In this document: one piece after another, positions 57,291 to 64,000 of the stretch
Numbering within the stretch: the first letter of the stretch is position 1
How the letters are laid out: each line of letters begins with the position of its first letter
From: Cephalotus follicularis
Taxonomy: Eukaryota > Streptophyta > Magnoliopsida > Oxalidales > Cephalotaceae
Assembly (NCBI GenBank): GCA_001972305.1
Contig: BDDD01000358.1
Span: forward strand, 278,731-342,730
Direction: 5' to 3'
Length of the DNA: 64,000 nucleotides
Made by a program: the position numbers and the translations under genes
The notes under the pieces: model-generated
Told to the model about the DNA's origin: nothing
Seen by the model: the letters and a program-made list of their open reading frames with translations, nothing else
The model's database searches: none

Positions 57291-60200
57291 TGTCACACCC
57301 GTTCCCTGTAACAACCAATATCCTACAGAGAACGGATATGACGTTCCACATGACAACTTCCTTTCGGAAGTCACCATATGGATTTTATAACTTAAAAATC
57401 GCTTCAAGACCTTCCAAAATCATCCATAAAATTTGACTTTTCCAAAACTTTGAAAATTTTTCTAACTCTTAAATTTTTACGAAAAACGGGCATGTAGTAT
57501 CTATTTATAGGACTATGCCCCCTGTAAAGAAAAACGCATTTTATAAACACACTCCCGAAGGAGGAATCAACAGTTTATAATGGGGCTCAGCCCTCAGCAA
57601 ACCACATTTTTAAGCAATAAACACGGGTTGGGCTCAGCCTCAACCATTTCAACAAGCAATAAAAGTAAATTTATAGGGCTCGGCCCTTTTTTAAAAGCAA
57701 AACCATAAACTGAAATCATTAATATAAAACACGAGTAAATGCGTAATTTAATTTCTGATGTAGTATGCTATGCATGTATTAAACTCTGGTAGCATGCCCT
57801 GCCCTCGTGGTCCATCTACAGCAACAACTAGCAATTGCTTACCATCTTGTCTTTATCTGGAAGGGAAAGAAAAGGGAGGGGGTTAGTCCAAGTGAATAAG
57901 TGAGTAGAAACAATAAATACATCTCCCATAACCATATATCGAATAAAATGAGAAATAATACAAGCTCAAAGTAAAATGAAATATAAATCGATAGCAAGAA
58001 ATGAAATCAAGGATCCAAAGAGAATCAAGATCCATAACAAATCCTGATTCACAAAGGATATCAAGATCATAAGGGAATATCGAGATCACAAACGTTAACT
58101 CACAAAAAGGATCAATATACGCAAATATAAACGAGATCCGAGAATAAAATCTCGATACTCAACAAATAGTTCCCCAATATAAACATAAGTCAAGAAATGA
58201 TAACAAGATCCACAAAGGATAAGACGATCCACAAGGATGTCAAGAACATATCACTACTCAACGATTCAGTAACATAAAAATCCATGTGACAATCTCAATG
58301 GTCAAGTCAATACTCTACAAATGCGATAGAACCACAATAACATCAGTATACATGAATATCAAGAATCAAGACATAATCATGGATAATAAATCAAGGTATG
58401 TGCCCATAGAGTCATATAACATAGGAGGATGCTGGTACCAATCAATCACTGCCTCATATCTGCCGTCATATCACATGTCAACACAATCTGCTCTGCCGCC
58501 AAATCACATAGCATCATATCATATCACCGCCAAATCACATGGCGTCATAATACAACCGCTGCAGCAATAATATAGACCAATAGGCTACAGGATGTGATCA
58601 TCATCCATCATACACCGGTGCAGAGTGCCTATGGTAAACATAACATATATACCTCGACCGAGGGGACGTCGTTATTTCACGGATCTGCCCTCGTCGGAAT
58701 CACATATCACAACCTCGACCGAGGGGACGTCGTGTACCACACGGATCTGCCCTCGTCAGAATCACATAGCCAATACGGTCAAATGGATGAGGGACAGAGC
58801 GTCGGCTGCACTCACACTCAGCATACCATCATAGACAATAGTATGCCGCAGATCCAGGTATGGAACCCGGGGGCAGTTCCCACATAGCACCCCATCATAG
58901 ACAATGGGCATACTAAGGAGAGTTGATCATCGAACGTACCCTCACCATTGACCGGTAATGCATATCAGAAATCCCGGTACCCAGCATCAGAACATAACAC
59001 ATTATCACAATATGACATGTCACAATATCACAAATGTGAGAAGGTGACCAAGTCACCCAGAACATCGAGCATACACCCGCTCGGAAATCATATCACAAAT
59101 GAACGTGCTCAACACAAGACATACGGGACTGCAAATCCCATTCGAATCATAACATCTCATGAAACATAATTGGGCACATGAATGTATGAGAATCTCAAAG
59201 ACAAATATAGATACGGAGGAAATGTCCCACTCACGGATATCTCAACTAGACACAGAGAATGTGACATTGTCACCAGAGTCGGGAATAATCATTCAGTTCA
59301 CAACAATATTATCACCTTAAAGAAATGACTCGACAACTCAATCAAATACGGGAATTCCAAAAATAACTCCAATTCCAAAACAGGGGTATCATAATCACAT
59401 TATCGTAGCTTTCAACAATCGTTAGGTATAAAACAAGAATATCGAGGACAGTAGCTCAAGTATATCATTTCGGAGATAGAAGAAACAAATATATCTCCGC
59501 AAGAGCCCAAACGGATATAACAATAACACTAACGATATATGTCCACAGGAGCCAATGCGGACATAACAAGAAGACAAGAAGAATATACAATCAATCAACG
59601 TGTCATATCAATATGAATATTCAATCGGAATACCAATAGAGAGCTCAAGGCAAACGATTAAGAAATCAATTTCAAATCCACTATCAACAAGTCATACCAC
59701 TATGAACATTCAATCGAAATACCATTAAGGGTTTCAAAGCAAGCGATTATGAACTCAATTGCACATTGGACAATTAATAAGTCCTATTAGAGTTCAATCA
59801 AGAATGTTAATAAAGGATTCCAAGAAATCATTACGGAATCATATAACAAGCCATATCGTATGATAAAATCAAACAACGAATTTCAAAATCAATAAGATAA
59901 AGGAATGAGATGTTCTACTCACGAATTCAGAGCCGATACTTCCACGAACTAACCCCTCGAAGCTTTGAATCGACCATCGGGTTCTCGTCATCGTTTCGTA
60001 ACTCTATTATCCGTCACTCTGCATAAACAACACATATCCGTTACTTTCTACATGTACGCATTTAACACTGTGAGTCACCGAAGCTTTGGCCAATTTCCGA
60101 TCAACCTGCCAAAGTTCCGACGACACCTAAAACAGCCCCTAAAACAATTGATCAACTCACATTATTGATCGAAACTCACGGCGGCACGCCCGGGAACAGG

Positions 60201-60995
60201 CAGCCACCACCGGCAGTGAGTTGACTCACTGAGTCAACTCGCCGATCAACCAACAATTTAGGCCGCTTCACAAAAAGTGTCCACGCGGCCTGTACTACGC
60301 GTCTCCGCCCGTGACTCACCGAGAATTGGCGGCTGCCGCCGCACCCGAGCTCCGGCTGAGACGCCATTGCTCCGGTCTCACCACCCCTGGCCTCTACAAG
60401 CCCCGGTCTACTCATTGGTGGCCGAGACTCGCCGGGAATCGGCGCCAAACGTGGCGCCATAGGCGGCAGTGAGTCGACTCAACTCAGTCGACTCAACCGC
60501 TGAATCCGGCCATTTTCCGGCCGAATCACGCCTCAACCACCACTGAAATGGAAAGAGGTGGTCTTCTAGGCCATGACCGCACCCATCCGCGACGCCAAAA
60601 GTGGCGGACGGCGGCGAATGCGCACCGACAGTGGCCATCAGGCGTGGGGAGAAAAGAAGGAAAAAGAAGAAAGGAGGGAGAGGGAAGGCTTACCGGCGGT
60701 TGGAGGAAGACCCGTGCGCCATCTCCCGGTCCGGCGCCTCACCCGACTCTCTCTCTCCCGGTGTCTCTCTCTCTCGTGCTATCTCTCTCTCTCGTCTCTA
60801 TTCTGTCTTCATACGGGCGCTATGCGCCCGTTACTCATGTTTATTTCAATTGGCACCTAGCGCCTTCTAGGCGCCTCACGATTACCCCTGTTTTTTTTTT
60901 AATATAATGATAATAATACTAATATTCTACTCGCGTGTTCTGCACGCTCACGAATTTTGCAAATCAACCTCGTAAATGTGACACGGGGTGTCACA
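57291..60995 (-). mobile_element. 3.7-kb putative solo LTR with CTCAT target duplication
   Basis: Ends TGTCACACCC and GGGGTGTCACA form an 11-bp imperfect inverted pair; perfect CTCAT flanks lie at 57286-57290 and 60996-61000. No gag, pol, primer-binding site or internal LTR border was found, so it reads as one long LTR left by recombination. It shares a block with the internal region of the element at 47879-53855. A GC-rich region (60170-60800) at its right resembles the GC-rich block of the other long LTR; ORFs there are probably chance. It could instead be a non-coding element with very short termini. Confidence 0.78.
58652..58774. repeat. Two-copy 61-bp tandem repeat
   Basis: CCTCGACCGAGGGGACGTCG and CACGGATCTGCCCTCGTC recur with period 61 bp inside the 3.7-kb LTR. 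CCTCGACCGAGG is itself a near-palindrome. Confidence 0.88.
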
Positions 60996-61486
60996 CTCAT
61001 GCTCCTTAGCACGAACCCCGCATTATCCTTTAGGATAAATCCAAATGGTAATGAGATAATCCATCCTCCACATTCCCCGGGAGCAAGCATAATACGACAA
61101 GTCTTTATGGTTCAACAATTGCCCTAAGAAAGTGAACCTATGACTTGGAACGTTTTGTTGGAAGGGAGTAAGGATCTCATTCTCATAACCTCTCAGGCAT
61201 GAGATCCAACCCTTCGAACGACAGTGTGTACTCGGATGACATGGTGATCATCCGATCCATTTAAGATGGTTTGGGATATACATATAACGGGTTGCCATTG
61301 TTGATTGAATATGCACTATAAAACACGAAAAGGAATTTAGATTATATAAATATAGAGTGTAATATACACATATGCAGCTGCCCCGCGGCTTAAAGAGATA
61401 TCTCCAGTTAAGGAGTACATCTCATACATACATATATATTTATGCAGAGTCACCTCGTGGCATGCAGGGACACCCATACTCTAACA
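60996..61486. mobile_element. Right part of insertion X, terminal piece
   Basis: Aligns with 31695-32129 of X1: GTGAACCTATGACTTGGAAC, AGTAAGGATCTCATTCTCAT, GAGATCCAACCCTT, TGGCATGCAGGGACACCC. Ends CTAACA directly before the AAGCT duplicate. Confidence 0.85.
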
Positions 61487-61491
61487 AAGCT

Positions 61492-61849
61492 ATGATACCA
61501 GTGAAAATTGGAGTGCATTCACCTAGAGTTGTGCATTTCAGTGAAGAAAATAATGAAGAAGGATTGAAAAACCTCCTTGACTTAGTGAAAGAGCTCAGAG
61601 ATAAGGAAGCCATCAAAGTAGCAGCTTACTAATAGAGGGTGAGCCGTTATTAAAACAAAAGGGTAAATCCCCGACCACTAAAGGAAGGAGATCTAGTCCT
61701 CGCAATGCGAAAATAGCTAGCTTCAAATTGGGAAGGGCCCTACAAGGTGAAAAGAGTGCTCCGACCAGGAACATTCAAACTTGAAACTCTGGGGGGCAGT
61801 GAGATTCCTATGGCTTGGAATGCCGAGCACCTAAGAAAGTACTATTAGT
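61492..61849 (+). pseudogene. Gypsy pol block 3: integrase C-terminus
   Basis: The frame left at 33830 continues here (MIPVKIGVHSPRVVHFSEEN, LLDLVKELRDKEAIKVAAY), then stops near 61630. It goes on in a decayed frame with the integrase C-terminal SH3-like signature (LKEGDLVL, LGRAL) and the closing WNAEHLRKYY-type motif near 61820-61847. It is 27.7 kb from the preceding codon. Confidence 0.9.
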
Positions 61850-62976
61850 GACTAGTGCAAGTATGTACGTATGTTCAAAAATTCAACAATGTCAATAAAT
61901 TTCAATTTTTGACTCAAAAGCATGTTCAAGATTATAGGTCCAAGTTTTCAAGGGACCGGAGACCCAATGTTCAAGTCCTTAAACCTCTGAACAGTCGCCG
62001 ACTAGTTCCCTCGGTCAAGAAGCTTTAATACAAGCTTGTCTGACCATGCCCCCAAGGGTGCAATCAGAGCAGACCTTGATATAGGACCAAAGCTTTCCAA
62101 GTCTCACGAAGACATAAAACTCCTAAGGGAGTAAACAAATACAGACTAAAATCTAGAACAGAACGAGGTCTCAAATCAATAAAGACTCCCGTCTGAGGAG
62201 CACAAAGGCTCATTCTGAGGAACACGAAGACTCCTTCTGAGGAGCATAAAGACTCCGTCCGAGGAGCATAAAGACTCTATCTGAGGAGCACCTAAAGTTT
62301 ATCAATAAAAAACTTCTAAGGAAGCAATAAGACTCCCAAGGGAGCAAACGCTGGTCTGCAACCCTATAAGAACTTGTCCTGCCAAACCAATAATGTGTCT
62401 TGAGAGGTGAATCCATAAGAAATCGCAGCGATCAAGTTCGTTGTGCTCTCATGAGGGATAGAAAGCTCAGTCGACCTGATTTGAAAAATATCAGACCAGA
62501 CGAGATCCTGATCTGCAAACCCATAAGAACTTGTCCGACCAGAAACATGCCTTGATCAACGAACACGTAAGAACTCGTAATGATCAAGTATATTTGCCGA
62601 AGCACTTTTGATACAAGGTGTCCTACGGGTGATAGAAAGTTTAGGTAACTAGGTCTGAAAACTGTAAGACCACCATACAAAAAGTCTATAAAATAGACTA
62701 AGTAAAAATTTCTAAGGGGAATTGCAATGCTCAAATGAAACAGAAGTCAAGTTTTATTGCTTGCATTAAATTTTTCCTAAGGGAATCGTAAGTACTTGAA
62801 TAAAGTTAAAGAAACTACCAGAGCATGCAAAGTAAGAAAGAAAAAATTTCTAAGGGAATAAAAAAAGACACAGAGATGCCAAAGCCTTGTATTTCATTGA
62901 TCAAAAGAAAATTACATTACAAAAGCAAAAAAGTACAAAGCAAACAAGAAGAAATCCTATTCTAAGCCTCATCCTC
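61850..62976. other. Gypsy 3' non-coding region with short repeats
   Basis: No ORF. At 62191-62292 about four tandem ~24-bp units of the type CTGAGGAGCATAAAGACTCC occur. Looser repeats with CATAAGAACTTGTCC (62366, 62520) and AATTTCTAAGGG (62706, 62845) follow. Confidence 0.65.
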
Positions 62977-63900
62977 TTAAGGGATTTCATATACAGTTGG
63001 AGAAGGAGGGATTGGAGAGTCCTCTGAGGGAGGTACAAAATTGGGGTCCTCGGCAGGACCAATATAAGAGACCATGGCACGTGGATTATCTGCTCTAGGT
63101 GACCCCTCAGATCCCCGAGCATGACGTGGTTCCTCATCATAGGCCTGAAGAGCTTTATCTTCTGCTTCATCAACCCCGTCAGGAAAAAAATCATACTTGG
63201 TCACTGATGGACCACAAATGACAGAGTCCAAAGGAAACTCTGGATGACAACCGATCAGGTTCCGGCAGGTGTAAAACCCCCGGCGATAGAAGACCGCAGA
63301 TTCCTTTAGAACTTCCTTAGTAAAACCTTCGAAAGCCCTAAAGTCATCCACAGCTTTGGACAGAGCACCACGAAACTCGTCCGAAGCCTTGAAATCCATG
63401 AGGGCTTTGTCCACCGCCTTCTTGACCTGAGATTCATCCCTGCTCCGGTATCCCACTAACTTCTCATCCAGTGCATGAAACATCCTACAGACATTCGCGA
63501 AGTCCCGTTCAGATTTCTCCTTTTCTGCCTTCTCCCTCTCCAGAGCTTCAACAACCTGCCTTTTCTCCCCCAAGACAGACTCTTGGGCCCCGAGCACCTC
63601 CTACAGCTAGGCGCGGGCCTCGTTGGATGACCTCTTGAGCTTCGCATTTTCAGCTTGAAGTCACTCAATCAATGCAAATTCATCATTGACACTCTCCAGC
63701 AGAACGTAGGTATCGGCCATAGCCTGAAAAAGAGAACTCAAGATCAAAAGAAGAATGGAAAATTTACTTAAGTGACAAATTCAGAAGAAGATTACAAACC
63801 CTGAAGTTGCTCTGAAAAAGGTGGGTCCACATCTGCTCAACGGACCAATTCTTCCTCGCCTCCATCTCAACGAGAAAGAAGCCCAACCTACCAAGCTATA
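62977..63900 (-). pseudogene. Antisense gene of the Tat gypsy element (aORF), two exons, decayed
   Basis: On the minus strand an upstream exon (from about 63900, with codons ARKNWSVEQMWTHLFQSNFR) ends at 63800. A GT-AG intron (63799-63724, closing in TTCTCTTTTTCAG) is followed by an exon starting with Ala-Met (MADTYVLLESVNDEFALIE). That exon continues to a stop at 62977-62979 and has three in-frame stops near its start (TGA, TAG, TAG, about 63664-63600). The remaining 206 codons are open: a charged coiled coil (LEREKAEKEKSERDFANV), a conserved-looking core (DFKASDEFRGALSKAVDDF, YRRGFYTCRNLIGCHPEFPL) and an acidic Pro-rich tail. Antisense ORFs between pol and the 3' LTR are known in Tat-lineage elements; their function is unknown. 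The 5' end may lie beyond the window. Confidence 0.75.
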
Positions 63901-64000
63901 TTGCTACCTCAGGTGTGTTAGATATAGTGACCCGACAAGCCATTAGATGGGTTGTCATATTATATCTTACCATGTATGGAACAATCTTATTCTTATATAT
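63901..64000. other. Right edge of the window
   Basis: Probably still inside the gypsy element. No LTR start seen. Confidence 0.4.

Larger units (their letters stand above)
33831..61486. mobile_element. 27.7-kb composite insertion X with AAGCT target duplication
   Basis: The left end TGTTGGAACCCGG follows AAGCT (33826-33830). The right end ACTCTAACA is followed by AAGCT (61487-61491). The gypsy pol frame continues without loss across the two copies. So one LTR-type element (TG...CA) first inserted here and was then filled by later elements. X's own sequence is seen at 33831 to about 33987 at the left, and at about 56560-57290 and 60996-61486 at the right. The right part is related to X1. Everything in between belongs to other elements. 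Confidence 0.8.
28708..64000 (+). mobile_element. Ty3/gypsy retrotransposon of the Tat lineage, exploded by nested insertions
   Basis: It begins with a truncated LTR (28708 to about 28886, TGATATGGGAAAAA). Then come pol blocks at 28890-29769, 32135-33830 and 61492-61849, a long 3' non-coding region and an antisense gene at the right edge. The Tat lineage is inferred from the RT sequence type, a second (archaeal-like) RNase H after the first, and an antisense ORF downstream of pol; all three are known Tat traits. gag, protease and part of the 5' LTR are deleted. No 3' LTR is visible, so it should lie beyond 64000. Own length excluding inserts is about 5.3 kb in this window. Confidence 0.85.

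Noticed and set aside
60176..60907. Several ORFs around 60.2-60.9 kb
   Set aside because: The same situation in the 3.7-kb LTR: GC-rich, Pro/Arg/Ser-rich, overlapping in many frames, no motif.

Overview
The window is eukaryotic nuclear DNA from a plant, almost certainly a eudicot. It has AT-rich introns with GT/AG borders, two recognisable plant host genes, and a dense load of plant transposable elements (MULE, hAT, Ty1/copia including a Sirevirus, Ty3/gypsy of the Tat lineage, and long-LTR elements resembling Tekay/Del chromoviruses). I saw no bacterial, organellar or rRNA signal. The species cannot be named from the sequence.

Layout. 1-3862: 3' part of a gene for a C2 and GRAM (VASt) domain protein, intact over eight exons, with one GC-AG intron. 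4108-13248: a 9.1-kb MULE with ~190-bp terminal inverted repeats. It carries a broken minus-strand transposase gene and a convergent GRF zinc-finger gene, and the latter is split by an internally deleted copia element (5512-8380). 13950-16241: intact three-exon gene for a plant intracellular Ras-group-related LRR protein (PIRL9-like). 17334-18184 and 27291-28102: two solo LTRs of one family in opposite orientation, each with a perfect 5-bp target duplication. 21345-26974: a hAT element with an 8-bp target duplication; its BED-type transposase is broken by one stop codon, and it also holds a small well-formed ORF on the other strand.

From 28708 to the right edge lies one Tat-lineage gypsy retrotransposon blown apart by nested insertions. 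Its pol coding sequence runs 28890-29769, resumes at 32135-33830 after a 2.36-kb insert (29775-32129), and resumes again at 61492-61849 after a 27.7-kb insert (33831-61486) flanked by AAGCT. The 27.7-kb insert is itself layered. It holds a Sirevirus-like copia (about 33988-47317) with gag-pol, a decayed extra ORF after pol and several polypurine boxes. It also holds inverted scraps of other elements, a non-coding long-LTR element (47879-53855), degenerate copia remnants, and a 3.7-kb putative solo LTR (57291-60995, CTCAT target duplication). The gypsy ends in the window with a decayed, apparently spliced antisense gene (62977 to about 63900).

Only two genes (C2-GRAM, PIRL) look like functioning host genes. 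The rest is transposon history, and nearly every premature stop I could interpret is one C:G to T:A transition away from a sense codon, as expected for methylated repeats. The features most worth checking are the antisense gene, the post-pol Sirevirus ORF, the short GTCGAC/ATCGAC motif arrays shared by several LTR elements, the near-intact hAT transposase with its hitch-hiking ORF, and the GC-AG intron.
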